Part shown: positions 22,001 to 38,730 of the stretch, piece by piece
How positions within the stretch are numbered: the stretch's first letter is position 1
How the letters are laid out: every line of letters starts with the position of its first letter
NCBI GenBank assembly: GCA_018894105.1
Contig: CM032125.1
Location: 36,441,032 to 36,505,031 of the forward strand
Length of the DNA: 64,000 bases
Source: Jacaranda mimosifolia
Lineage: Eukaryota; Streptophyta; Magnoliopsida; Lamiales; Bignoniaceae
Direction of reading: 5' to 3'
Translations under genes and position numbers: made by a program
Notes under the pieces: generated by a model
What the model was told of the DNA's origin: nothing
The model's database searches: none
What the model saw: the letters and a program-made list of their open reading frames with translations, nothing else

Positions 22001-24530
22001 ATTATAGTTCTTAGAAATTGTATGATACATTAAAGTAGTTAGAGTCCTTTATCCTCTTGGCTGAAATCTAGTCGTTCTTGCTGAGTTGTGGAATTCTCGT
22101 CTTCTTTTCCTTATTTTGTGGTGGATTTCTCAACTTTTGGTTCCAAAAATGTGAACAACAGGAGGTCAAGGTGCCTCAATTTATTCTGGAGATTAGATGT
22201 ACTATTGGTGGGTCCATATTTTGCTTGCAGTGTTTTCTAATCCAGTTTGTATAACATTGCAGTTCCTTGGGCCAGAACCTTAAAACAAGTACCTTTGTCT
22301 GGGAAATTTGCTTTGCTGTTTTCATATCTATAGCTGGCTTGGTGCTATTCTCGTTTCTGATTGGAAATATGCAGGTGAGTGAGCTGCTTCTCTATGGAAG
22401 ACATTTTGAATTTAGGAATTTTTAGCCCTCTTAGATATTGATTAACTAAGACAGGCGTGCGCATCTTCTCTAAATTAATTGGTTTACATCTGTCCTGGAA
22501 ATAGTAGAAGTAATTGATGGCAATATTTGTGCCATGGCTTTGTTTAAACTAGATTCTAATTAACTGCAAATATTGCTGCAACAGACATACCTCCAATCTA
22601 CAACAATGAGACTAGAGGAGATGAGGGTGAAAAGACGAGATGCAGAGCAATGGATGTCTCACCGTTTGCTTCCTGATAGTTTGAGGGAGCGAATCAGAAG
22701 GTATGAGCAGTACAAATGGCAGGAAACCAGGGGCGTTGATGAAGAGAATCTTACCCGTAATCTTCCCAAGGACCTCAGAAGAGATATTAAGCAACACCTC
22801 TGTCTGGCTTTGCTTAAAAGAGTGAGTTTCTTCTCATAACCTAACTTGCTATACTACCTATCTTTAAAAGGAAATTGTGAATACAAGTTCATGCTAGTTC
22901 CATCCTCCATAACTGTCATCATGGTTGAAGTCAATTTATATACAATATATGAGAAGTCCAGCTGCTCACAGAAATTAGACTTGTTACAATAATTTGTAGT
23001 TTTCTATTTGCAAAAAGGAACTTCCTTTAGAGCTGCATGGTAAATTGTCGCATTGAGTCATTGAGGTAACTGTCAACTTTGTGTTGGTAACTCTTGTGTA
23101 CCCAAATCAACCCAATTTGACAGGAAGAAAAGAGAATCCAAATTGCTAGAAAGCATATGTGCCCTTTCTCGTTGATCTCCCGACCAATTGAAAACAGCTC
23201 CATAAGTAAGGATTGTAGGCTACGAAGTTATCCAGCACTTCAAATTGCTTTTGTTCTCATAGCCATCCCGGTAGATATGCACAGAAAATTCCTTCCACCG
23301 CTTGAGTATTTCATACCTTCTCCTTTCGAATCACTTCTGGCATCTAGTTGCATTGGATTCTTGTTGGATAGGGCATACACTTGGAGCTCATTTGCTTGCT
23401 TTGATATTGTATGATAGATACACAATCCAACTCAATTTCAATATTTGATTATTTTTTGGAAGCACTTCCTACAATTAGGGTCCGACATGCATTTAAAGCT
23501 TAATTTGGCTTGTGTATCAAGGCCCTAAGGTATAATATGTTTTCCAACCTAAACTAGAAATAAATTATAATTTATTAAATGATATAATCATGCCAAGCAA
23601 ACAATCAAAGTTGAATATCAAGTTATTTAAAATATGTAAACAAACATTAAATATGATACAAAATAACCCACTATGTATCATAATCATATGTATCTTGCCT
23701 AATCCAAACACACTAAGAAAACAAGCCCTATCATTAATCATATCCATGTTACCTTCACTTATCATGGAAAAACTTGCTGTCCCACTTGATTGGAAAACTA
23801 GTAAATGATAACTTTTTGAGCTATCATTCAGGTGCCAATGTTTGAGAAAATGGATGATCAACTCCTAGATGCAATGTGCGACTGTCTGAAACCAGTACTT
23901 TACACTGAAGACAGCTACATAGTGCGGGAGGGTGATCCAGTCGACGAGATGCTGTTTATCATGCGTGGCAAATTGTTAACAGTGACCACAAATGGAGGAA
24001 GAACTGGCTTTTTCAACTCAGATTATCTAAAAGCAGGTGACTTTTGTGGTGAAGAGCTCTTGACTTGGGCTCTGGACCCCCACTCATCCTCTAATCTCCC
24101 CATCTCCACCAGAACCGTCCAAACCCTATCAGAAGTAGAAGCATTTGCTCTAATGGCTGATGATTTGAAGTTTGTAGCCTCCCAATTCCGACGACTGCAT
24201 AGTAAACAGCTGCGCCATACTTTTAGGTTTTACTCACAGCAGTGGAGGACTTGGGCAGCTTGTTTTATACAAGCAGCATGGCGACGATACTGCAGGAAGA
24301 AGCTAGAAGAGTCTCTTTGTGAAGAAGAAAATAGGTTGCAAGATGCATTGGCTAAAGGTGGGGGGAGTTCTCCTAGTTTGGGTGCAACCATTTATGCCTC
24401 TAGGTTTGCGGCTAATGCACTTAGAGCTTTGCGACGTAATAGTACTAGAAAGACAAGGATGCCAGAGAGGATATCCCCTATGCTACTTCAGAAGCCTGCT
24501 GAACCAGATTTCACAGCCGAAGACAAATGA
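19097..24530 (+). CDS. CNGC1: Cyclic nucleotide-gated cation channel, CNGC1-type
   Basis: Predicted exons are 19097-19125, 19707-20274, 20602-20814, 21557-21840, 22263-22374, 22585-22821 and 23832-24530, giving 713 aa with consistent phases (Arabidopsis CNGC1 is about 716). The start gives MNYHREKFVR, matching the family. Six membrane segments run from about residue 90 to 400, beginning in WNKIFVLACVIAVSLDP. The pore region has FYCFWWGLQNLSSLGQN, with the GQN filter near 368-370 typical of plant group I channels. The cyclic-nucleotide-binding domain (about 482-600) has GDFCGEELL, and an IQ calmodulin site follows in WAACFIQAAWRRY. It acts in the plasma membrane as a nonselective cation or Ca2+ channel subunit, by family. 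The first intron carries a duplicated donor site, described separately. The last intron is about 1 kb. Confidence 0.95.
19119..19342 (+). repeat. 112-bp tandem duplication across the first exon-intron junction of CNGC1
   Basis: Copies 19119-19230 and 19231-19342 are nearly identical, with a few substitutions. Copy 1 begins seven bases before the exon end and includes the donor AG|GTTAGT at 19126. Copy 2 repeats the same donor at 19238. Confidence 0.9.
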
Positions 24531-24857
24531 CTAATAGATAATACATATTATTCTTTCATGCAATTGTATCATGGTATTGTTATGAATCATGGTTGGAGCT
24601 TCACCATAAGTACATTTGTCAATGTATTTGATAACTTTGCTGTGTCAAAATGTGTACAGTTGACAATCCTCAGCCTAAAATTGAAGCAATGTTGATGAGT
24701 CAATGAGTTGTAGATGGTGAAAATATATTGTACTTGTGTCTAAATGTCATCATTATTCGAGAAAGAAAGGGATTTACACTGCACACACACTCACTGTACA
24801 GAGCAAACAAATGCTGATGAATGGAAGTTACATATCGCGTTGAACAGACTTTGTCAA
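24531..24857. other. Shared 3' flank of convergent CNGC1 and pyruvate-kinase-like genes
   Basis: The two stop codons face each other across 327 bases, so both 3' untranslated regions and polyadenylation signals must lie here and may overlap. No other gene is visible. Confidence 0.7.
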
Positions 24858-27800
24858 CTAGTTTACCTGGGAGGATAACATGAGAGGCTTCAGTTCTGCT
24901 TTTGCCTTTGTGTATTGGCTATTTAAAATGGTATCAAGAGTAGAGACTGCTTTCACAACATTCTTTCCCTTGTTCAACATCACACAACTTGCCCTGTGAC
25001 ACAAAGAAGGAAATTATTTAAAAAATAAAAAAAAAAGAGTATTTATTGCTTCTATTTTCAATTCCTGGATAACTAGCAAACATATAATCCCGATCATATA
25101 GAACAACAATGGCTTTGGGATTTGGTAGTGATTGCTTGCATCTCATTTTTTGAGATACGGTTCAAAAGAAAAAAGTGAGATAAATAGTGAAATAAGTTTG
25201 GATGTGAAATAGATATGTAATAATTGCACTTGATGTGATATTATTTCGTCTTTATGATAAATTAAGTCTAAGAAATGAGATGAAATGATTTTAGAATTTG
25301 AGGATGAGATAAGATAATGTGTTTTAGAGATGAAATTTTGGGAAAATTTCTCACAAGCAAGCAATCACTCCAGAATATTCTTTTCTCACAAGCAATCATT
25401 CTCAGAATATTCTTTTCTCAACAAGTAACTTTTCTGTTTGTTTTAGTTCAGCTTATAACTTACCAGACAAGTGGATCACAAAATCAATAAGGAACAGAAA
25501 ATTCTCAGTTGCAATCAAAAGTCATCCAACTGCTTACCTCCTTCCATTGGCTGCATCTGTAATCTCTGCTCTAGTAGGCACCCCGGTCTTGACGAGCGAC
25601 TCCAGAACCTGTGTTGCCAAAATAACCGGCACATGGGCAGCACTGCAGATAGAAAAGATCTCTTCCTGTATATCAGCAAGCTTCTCCCACCCACACTCCA
25701 CTGCAAGATCTCCTCTAGCAATCATCACTCCTAAAGGGTTGGCAGACTTCATTGCCTCTAGTATTAATAGCGGCAATTTCTCAAATCCACCTTTAGTTTC
25801 AATCTTCAATACAATCCCCAATTTTGAAAGTTTTCTCTTTGCAAGTTCTTGGTGCAGGACAACAATGTCATGAATATCTCGCACAAATGAAATGCCCACC
25901 ATGTCGGCGTGTGCAGCTACAAAGTCGAGATCCATAAGATCCTTTGAAGTGAGACCTTCATACTGAATATCACTCTGGGGAATGTTTATGGATTTCTCGG
26001 AGCCCAGTTTAGAACCTTTACGACTGGCATGAGTGATTGTGACTACAACTTCTTGAATGCTAGTTCCTTTAATAATACCCCATATCTTTCCATCATCAAA
26101 CGCAATGGGGTCTCCAGGTTTGACTGAATCAAATAGATAGCCAGATGGGCAAGTTATCTTATGTGCACCAACTGCTGAACAAGGTGATGCCTCCTGCTCA
26201 TCTGAACTGTCTCGAGATATTGTTAGCAAATCACCAGCTCTCAGTCTAACAAATTGCTCTGCAGGGGGGATATCAACCACGAATCCAACTGAAGATTTCC
26301 GTCCCTTAGCCTTAATATACAATGCCGTGCCAGACTCAACATAAGCAGTCTTGCTACACTCAGCCATGAGTCCAGCACCAGAAAAAACAGGATACTTGCT
26401 TAAAATCTTGAGAGTTCTCCGTTCTCCATGGGCATCAGAGAATTTCACAGAATCACGGACCTCCAGCTTATTGAGAAATTCTTGGCCATCCACTTGTAAA
26501 ATAACATCAGGGGATAGGTGAGGTGGTGGAGGACCTGCTCCTCGAGGGGTCAGCCAAACATGAGCTGGACGTATCACACTGCCAAATGCATTTCTTTTGG
26601 GGGAGAGTTTCACCACACATGGACCATCCTTCATTCTTCCAGTACGAAGCTTTGGTCCAGCCAAGTCCATGAGGATCCGACAAGGTTTCTCCAGATGGTG
26701 CGAACATTTCTTCACCATGCTGATTATCTTACTCCATAATTCTGGGTTTCCATGTGCACAGTTGATACGAAAAATGGTGGTCCCAGAATTGATGAGATCA
26801 GTTATATGTGTATCGTTTTCAACTGCCTCTTGACCAACTGTTACCATGATATGAGTCATTTTCTGGCCTTGGAGTGTTCCCAGAAGCAGGCCCCTATTCA
26901 AAGATGCCCTTTTCATCAATGTAGTCATTTGAAGGTCCAACTTTTGATTCCCCAAGTTTTTATGAATGGGAAAACCATCACCAGAAACTTTTGCGCCGGC
27001 AAGGGAATCTGATCTTGAGCTACTTAGCATTTGGATACAAGCTGAAAGACTTGAAAGAACATGTGGATTTACAGTCTCTAAATTCAAAAGCCCGACAGAA
27101 GAAAGCTCTTCTCTGATCTGTCCTATATCTAGGTTTTGTAGTGCCAAGTAGTGCAATAAGTTTGTCGCGCTTGCGGAGTAATTTCTGCCATTTAATAAGA
27201 GTGCATGTTAATGGCAATATACATTTGTCGAAATATCCTCAGCTCAGTCAGCATCAATTCGAGGCACTACTTGGAAAAAATGCAATAATGTAAGAAGTAA
27301 CAGCAAATTACCGGCAACATATTTTAAGCCTTGACGCATTCCATTGTTCCATCGCCAGAATGTGCAATTGAACTGCCTTCAACTTATCAAGAATACTCTC
27401 TTGGTTTCCCTGTCTTGCAACATTTAGTTGAAGATCACTACCTGATTGCACCAGAGAGGCATCTATTTCTTTTCTTGGCTCCTCAGAGAGCCCATCATCT
27501 GCAGGACAGATAAAATTTTGATCACCATTAATGTGAGGTGAGATCTGTCCATGAGCATCATTGTGTTCAGCTGGCATACTATACACAGCAGTTCTTGGGG
27601 TGAGTTTCCCTCGGCCTTGAAAAAGTAATATTTGGTTTCTACGAGCTGGAACTTCAGTGCCAGATATACATGGAAGATTGGATTTCCCATATAAGGTGAG
27701 CGATGTGAAATCAGGGAACTTCCCCTGCATGACAGAAGAAAAGGTAATTTCCTAGGCTCAGTAACTCAACTGAACTGTCTAAAATCATCTGAGGTTAATG

Positions 27801-28018
27801 CATCAAATTCTGGCTAGAAATAAGCTGATGGATAGGTGTAAATGCTTGAACAAAGAATAACAACTTTTAGCAAGAAATACGTAAACTTGGTGCTAATTAC
27901 ACCATTACATCAACATCAAATCATGTAGCAACCTAAAGCATCAAGAGAGAAGGATACTCACATGATTCAGTAAGGCTGTCTGTTCAGCCATAGAGCAAAC
28001 CGAAACAGCTCCTATCAT
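24858..28018 (-). CDS. Divergent pyruvate-kinase-family protein (At3g49160-like)
   Basis: Predicted coding exons, 5' to 3', are 28018-27962, 27724-27312, 27184-25538 and 24993-24858, giving 750 aa. A long N-terminal extension (about 1-240) precedes the barrel. The barrel shows [31 protein letters not shown] (with the catalytic-type Lys), [16 protein letters not shown] and [19 protein letters not shown]. The end is unusual. After DAANGRR the sequence reads [20 protein letters not shown] where ordinary kinases have an SGETA-type element, and the protein stops soon after, so the usual C-terminal allosteric domain is missing. Arabidopsis At3g49160 has the same design. Canonical phosphoenolpyruvate-to-pyruvate activity is therefore uncertain. 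The N-terminus [13 protein letters not shown] does not give a clear targeting signal. An inverted-repeat element sits in the last intron. Confidence 0.88.
25127..25369. mobile_element. Small inverted-repeat element inside the last intron of the pyruvate-kinase-like gene
   Basis: The ends are perfect inverted repeats: AGTGATTGCTTG at the left and CAAGCAATCACT at the right, about 243 bases apart. The interior is non-coding. Just beyond, 25350-25422 contains two imperfect tandem copies of a unit with TTCTCACAAGCAATCA and AGAATATTC. Confidence 0.7.
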
Positions 28019-28849
28019 CCTTATCAAAATTATAGTGCCTGCAAAACCAAATGAAGTATTAGATCAGACATTTCATAAGAGAGAAAAAAGAGAGATTTTT
28101 TTTCCTGTTATAAAGCCTAGTACTGTGGTTTACAAGAATTTTCTGTAACAAAGAACAATTCTTACTGAAAAGATTTCCTTGTGCTGTGCTATTCCTCTCA
28201 TACAAAGGACTCATCAAATCTTTAGTGCTTATTCACTCGGAAAACTAATTAATACCCAAATCTATTCAAGGAATCACGTCGAAGGGCTTGAATTAGCTAA
28301 TCCGAATTTCATTTTTCCAACCTTAAAACTTATTTGATTTCATTTCTAACTCCTATAGCTAGACAACACAAAGAATTTCGATATTTTTCAAATCCTAAAA
28401 AGAGATAGAAAATTCCAGTTAGTCGCCAAAACCCCATGCTTCTCTAAAAATCGTAGAAATGAAAACTTCGTCTCCACATCCCAACAAAATTCCCAAAAAA
28501 CTATTCCTAATCCTCACACAGGCTCAGCATTTATGATTTTTCGGGTTTCTGAACACATAATATTCAACTAAATTCATCGAAATTATTTAAATTTTAAACC
28601 AAAAAATAGGAAACAAAAGGAAAAACGAATTAATACTTTGCTCACGCCCACACACACACAGAGAAAACATACCGCGATGAACCTGCTGCGGAAATAAAAG
28701 CCTCCAGAACAATCAAAACGAGCTTCCGAGAATTTGTTTACACAGTAATTTCCTCTCGATTTGTGTATATCACTATGCATAAACTCTGTGCATATTAAGA
28801 ATATTCAATTTATTTAAAGAGAAGAGAGGTGAGATCGGACTGGGGAGTG
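28019..28849 (-). promoter_or_regulatory. 5' leader and promoter region of the pyruvate-kinase-like gene
   Basis: On the minus strand an acceptor TTTTGCAG lies just upstream of the first coding exon (about 28040), and a donor CGGTATGTTTTC occurs near 28671, suggesting one leader intron of about 630 bases and a first exon at about 28671-28800. No coding sequence was recognised. Confidence 0.45.
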
Positions 28850-31525
28850 TGGCGGACGCGTGCCAGATTCTGTTGGGTACGACGGAATCAAAGGCGGCCA
28901 TGGAATCCTCACAAGTGCGACTTTTCGTTTAAGTCGCTGAACCGTAGACCGTTTTCATTTTAATTTATTTTCTTTTATTTATCTTTTCAATGAACTAGTC
29001 ACTAGTGGTTTTGATGGACTGAGTTTGACAAAAACAGATGTCGTACATTGTCAACTTATAAACAGTGCAGTTTGGGTCGAGAGCCCACTGGGCCAACGCA
29101 TGAGCCCATAGACATCAATTTCCGAAGCCTTTTGTGTGGGAGCTTCTTGTCATCTTGTGTATTTCTAAATGACAAAAGAAAATGAAGCACTAAGGTTGTG
29201 ATTGCTTGTGAAGCTGTGTTTCATATTTTGGTGTTTTAAATATTTTGAGATTATTTTAATGTTTTTAAAGATATGAGGTTGTTTTGTTATTTTTAAGATA
29301 TAAGGTTGTGAATGGTTGTGAGATTGTTTTTTAGGTATGTTTGAGAAATTTATTTGAGATAATCAAATTGTTGGATGAGATTTATTTTTTTGAGTTTGCT
29401 TGGGATATTTATATTTAAAGAAATATTAATAATTATATTTTATAAATTTATTAATATCAAAATTAATATTTATTAAGTTAAATACAAAATCTATTATAAA
29501 TTCATCGAATTTATCCATAATTAAAGAAAAATAAATTATTTTGGCCTTTTTCGAAAAAAATTTGGACTTCTATTTTAACAAAAATATAGTTCCATCTTAC
29601 TCGATAAATTACGAAATATGTGGACTTTAATTTGCTGTAATAACTTTTTTGTTGTTCACCATCTAACATATTACCAAATTATTTAACAGTCAATTTTTAT
29701 AATTAATATTGTATGTATTATAAATAAATTCTCTAAAAAGGAGAACGATAACATATTAATAAATTTAATATTATTTATTATCTAATTACTAAAAATTACG
29801 AATAAACAAATTTATTTTGGGCAAAATAATTTTTTTATAATTAATTTACTTGGATAAGAAGAGAAGATATGAATAGTAGGATTCTTAGACGGTCCTATTT
29901 ATTGCCCTAAGGACTTAATTTTAAATCCCGCAACCAATCAAATGCTAGCCCCAAAAATGTGTTTCAAAGACCGAAAAATGGGAGCAAACCCCCATAGGCA
30001 ATCACTGCCTGAACAACGCATCTTCACATATCAAAAATTACAAAAAACTATTCTAGAAGATCCATTGTCATTTGTGAAGTTTCTCAAGCTACATGAGTAT
30101 ATTCTTTCTATTTGTCTACGCCTCTAAAAAATCGTGAATTATATATGATTTAACTATTTATAATCGAATTCGATAATTATTCTATTAAATGCCTATAACA
30201 TTTAAGCATACAAAAGGGTTCCTTTTTTCAGTTTCACTAAAACAATTGGAGTTAACTAATAGAAACAAATCAATTTAGTCCTTCGTTTCTCTAATCACAA
30301 CCAGATCAACGCAATGTTGCCCTAAGAAAAATTCCAATAGATATTTGTTGCGCATCTTTATGCAGTTATCATGAGATTTATGGACATTTAAGAACAAAAA
30401 TATTTTCATTCTAACCACTATTGGTTATATTTTAATATCATTATTTACACGCTAAGGCCATGTTTGTTTGACTTGATCAAGTATGATATATACCTAATCA
30501 AACTCTTTTTAATATTTATTTCAATTAATAAAAACCAATAACAAATCCTAAGCCCAACACTATTTATTATTGCCTTTGAAAAATAAATCAAAAAGAAAAT
30601 ACTTGATTTGGTGTGATTAAAATTACAAAGATCAAATAAAACCTATTTTTTTATCTTATTTTCAATTAAACCGTGTTCCTAAAATAAAAGATATAATAAT
30701 AAATTTATATTTTATATTTTAATTTATTTATATATTAATCTTACCAATCAAATATAAAATTAAAACACTCTCTCATAATGAGCTTAAAATATATTCATTT
30801 ACTTATATATCACTTCTAATCACATCATTCAAAGCAAAATAGCCTTAACCGTCAAGTAACTAACTGATTTTGCAGCAGCATCCTCACACTTACATGCATA
30901 AGATCTTATATTTGAACACTAATAAATCATTTTCTGCGTGCTTATAAAAATAAAAAGAAAAATAAGTTATAATCCAACAGTTCATAGCAACCAAATTGCA
31001 AGATCATTTATCCCTTGTCATTCAGGTCCTTCAGGTGCAAACATCATGTTCCTGTACCTGAAATATTGCAACAAACAGGCTTGACATTTTGCAAACCAGG
31101 TTGCTCACCAGCCAACAGATTTCAAGCCAAATCTGAGTAATCATGGGATAATTTTTTCTCCAAAGCATATGGGAAGTTCTTCTTTAAGTTTACCTTGGCT
31201 TGTTATCATGGCTTGCTTCAGAAGCCAGCAAATCAACACGCAAGAATATGAAAATTCAGTTATTCCCTTCGTGATTAAGATATCCTAATCGAGGGTTGGG
31301 CAGTTAATAAGGGTCGAAAACAACTGATATGAGCCAACGACAAAGGCATCGGCCAAAACCAAATCCGAAATCCACACTACATGTTTGCGTTTAGTCGACA
31401 CTTTTTAGAACCTCAATGGCCATTCTGATATCTAGCTCTTACAAGTAATGGTAATAAATTCTGTCTACCCCTCCAATATATGCATATGCCTCTGCACACA
31501 AGGAAAAGAGACAAAAGAAGATATA
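28850..31525. other. Intergenic DNA with one inverted-repeat element
   Basis: AT-rich. Around 29190-29410 two related TTGTGATTG/TTGTGAATG stretches resemble the terminus of the small element at 25127-25369. The short plus-strand frame at 29942-30127 lacks any recognisable domain. The 3' end of the spermine synthase gene lies at the right border. Confidence 0.5.
30453..30848. mobile_element. Putative MITE with imperfect terminal inverted repeats
   Basis: The left end TAAGGCCATGTTTG pairs imperfectly with the right end (reverse complement TTAAGGCTATTTTG), and GATATATA-like blocks follow inside both ends. Non-coding. Confidence 0.5.
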
Positions 31526-35752
<4,227 letters not shown>

Positions 35753-37140
35753 ATATTACCCTTTTCTCCTGTGGATCCAGTCTCTGATCACAAAAAGAAG
35801 ATAAACCAAATTAAACATAGAAAATTTCAAAAAAAAAAAAGAAAAAAAGAAAAACTAGCTCTATTGTAAAAACACATTCCATCTCAAAGATTACATAGAA
35901 AAAATAGAAAAATGATGCCACTAGCCAAATTAACAAATACATATTGGTTAGACAACATTAAAGACTAGAATATAACAAAGAGGAGTCTCACAGAATGTTC
36001 AACTATGATGTTTACCAGCAGAACATGAAAGCAAGTCCAATCTAATCAAAGGGTCTTTGGCCAACTTAATAGTGGCTTCTCATCGTGCCAAAGGAATGAA
36101 ACAATTATATAAAGAATAAAATTAAGCTAACGAATTTTTTGAAGGAATCAAACTCCAAGATAAGGAAAGAAAAAGAATAACACGTTCAAATCAAAAGGCA
36201 GTAAAATATTTCCACAAACAGATCAGCAGATTCTTTACGCCATAATTTAATATAATAATGTAAACTGCAATTAATCTCTTTCCCTTTTAAACCTAAAGAA
36301 CAATCCCAATCACTATCAAAAATTAACAAGCTAAAAAGAGGTGCATGCCTATCTGGGAATCTAGAAAATACAAGTACATTAATGGAATATTGCCTATAAT
36401 CTTCTCAAAATCTTTTTCCAATTCCCAATCTAAAAAACCAAAGTTGCAGATAAAGAGCCAAAAGCACTAATATTCACATATAGTAATCTATCTCTGATTC
36501 CCAATTACTAAAAAAGCTAAATAGAAAAGAAAATAGAAGTACCATACATTTGATCATTGTAGAATTTATTAACTACAGCAACAAAAAATTTCCAAGTTTA
36601 TGAGAAAATGAAGAAGAAAAATTTCACAAAATCGCCAAAAAGATCACAGCACTTAAAAGTAATTAACATAGCAAACAATAATAGCATTTAAAGTATAAAT
36701 GTATCGTTAACCGTCGCTTAAAAATTGACTAATTGTCGTTGATGAAATCACCTTTTCTCCGCATTTAAGCTCCAAAACACCATACTAGGGTTTACGAAAA
36801 ATCCGGGAAATACAGGAAACTAAAGCAAAATATTTTCTTTCCAAAATATAGTACAGAAAAAATCCTAAACAATTCACCAAATCAAAAAATAGGAGGGAAA
36901 CAAAGATCGCACTTCGCGCATAAAATGCATTACACATACCTGTTCTTTGCTGTGGGTAACAAAAAGAATTGTGAAAAAAATTGTACCAAAAAATGGCACA
37001 GATATTATAGTCGATGAAGAACTCTTGAAGAAGTCGAGAAAATTTTATCGAACGCAGAGATAGAAACAGAGACCGAAAATTTTCTCACTATCTTTCTTCT
37101 CTGCTCGCTCTGTGTGCGTGAACTTTCGAGAACCAATGGC
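35753..37140 (-). promoter_or_regulatory. 5' leader with intron and promoter of the spermine synthase gene
   Basis: An acceptor TGTGATCAG ends at 35784 on the minus strand, leaving 31 leader bases before the ATG. A donor AACAG|GTATGTGT near 36940 would give a leader intron of about 1.16 kb and a first exon extending to about 37100. The segment is AT-rich and without coding signal. Confidence 0.5.
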
Positions 37141-37215
37141 GCTAATGGAGGAAAATTTATAGAGCGGAAGTGTTTTATTTCTAATTTCCCAAAGTGATGC
37201 TTTAATTAATTTGGC

Positions 37216-37216
37216 G

Positions 37217-37251
<35 letters not shown>

Positions 37252-37255
37252 AATA
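37216..37255. repeat. AAT/AAAT microsatellite
   Basis: About nine ATA/AAT units followed by AAAT units, about 80-120 bases upstream of the predicted spermine synthase first exon. Confidence 0.7.
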
Positions 37256-38414
37256 ACCAAATGTGCCCCCCAAATTTATGGAAATTTGATAACGGAGGCG
37301 GATGTATTTTGTTTTCTATATTCTTTCAAAACATTTTTTCAAATTTTCTTTTTTTTTTATCTTTATTTATTTTATTTTTATTTTTATTTATTTTTGAAAT
37401 TGATTTTTTTTTTATTTTATACTTATATATATGTTACTATTATTTTTTAGCCTTATTTTCACTTTTTTTTCTCTTTATGAGGTTAGTAGATTACCCCTTT
37501 TTGGCTTAGTTAAAATTGCTATTAGACATCAATGAACATTATTTTTAAATTATGTTAATTTATATGCATATATTGGAGTTCAATTTTTTTTTAGGTACAT
37601 ATGTGGATTGAGAATTCATTATGATATAAATTTTAAATTTCATACATATTAGTGTGAAAATAATGCTATCAAGCTAATTGGCACTCAGCCTACACAGTTG
37701 ATTAGTTAAAATTGAGCTCTAAAACTTTACTACGTGTATATGCGAGGATGGTCGATTGATTGACTAGTAACTTATTAAATATTCTCATTTTGTTACTCTG
37801 TTGTGAATTAATTTATAATGTATTTTTGTTTTGTTAATTTACGTGTGAGAAAATAAGAAGAAGAAGAAGAAGTGATTTGATTAATATTGTTGAGATTTTA
37901 AAAGAAAAAAATGAATATATTAAAATTATTATTTTAATGTAATATCACGGAATGTTTTAATATGATTTTTTATATTTGAGTAATTAAATTATGTCGGAAT
38001 AATAAATTATTATTAATGTAGTGTGGGACTCGGTGAATGATGAAAAAAGAGCTTATTATTAAAATAATTAACAATTTTTAATTATTTTTGAATTAATGGT
38101 AATTTTAATTAGAAAATTATATTATTTCTTATATCTATACAAGCACACGTACCAAAACTTTTTTAGGACTCAAATAAAAGTTTAAAATTAGTTCTTACTT
38201 TGCATCTTTCCAAATTAAAATAAAAAGTGAAAAAAAAAGAAAGGTAACATTATGATACCTTTTGCGAAAACGTGATAAACGTTAAAGAAGTAGAATTTGA
38301 AAACCTAAAAGCAAAAGGATAGGATAAATTGATTATTTTACTACTAGTAGTTTTCACACATTTTACGCGTGTACCCAATTTAATATAAAATATATAAAAA
38401 TAATTAAAAGTGAA

Positions 38415-38730
38415 GGGCCCGTTTGGTTTTATTTTCATTTCTAATTTTTATTTTTATTATTTTTAAAATTTGAAAAGTTAATTAATGGAAATGAGTTTGT
38501 ATTTGGATAGATTGTTGGAAAAGTAATGATTATGTTAGTTTTAATAGATTGTAAGTTGAGAGAAATAAAAATAATGGAATATAGAGATAAGATTTATAGG
38601 TTTTTAGAGAATCTGTTTTGAAAATGAAAATAAAAATAATATTTGGTGAAAATGTATAAAAAATGATGTGTTTTATTTTTAAAATAGTAGAAAATGTGAA
38701 AATGAAGTTTGAAAATAAAACCAAGCAGGC
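38415..38730. mobile_element. Tourist-like MITE, family 2
   Basis: The left terminus GGGCCCGTTTGGTTTTATTT matches the reverse complement of the right end (GCCTGCTTGGTTTTATTTTC). The interior is rich in GAAAATGAAAA-like runs shared with the other family 2 copies. Non-coding. Confidence 0.75.

Noticed and set aside
23440..23830. Possible insertion in the last CNGC1 intron
   Set aside because: The intron is longer than its neighbours and contains open frames on both strands, but no terminal repeats or domains were found.
29942..30127. 61-codon plus-strand open frame in the intergenic region
   Set aside because: No recognisable domain, splice context or codon signal; likely chance.
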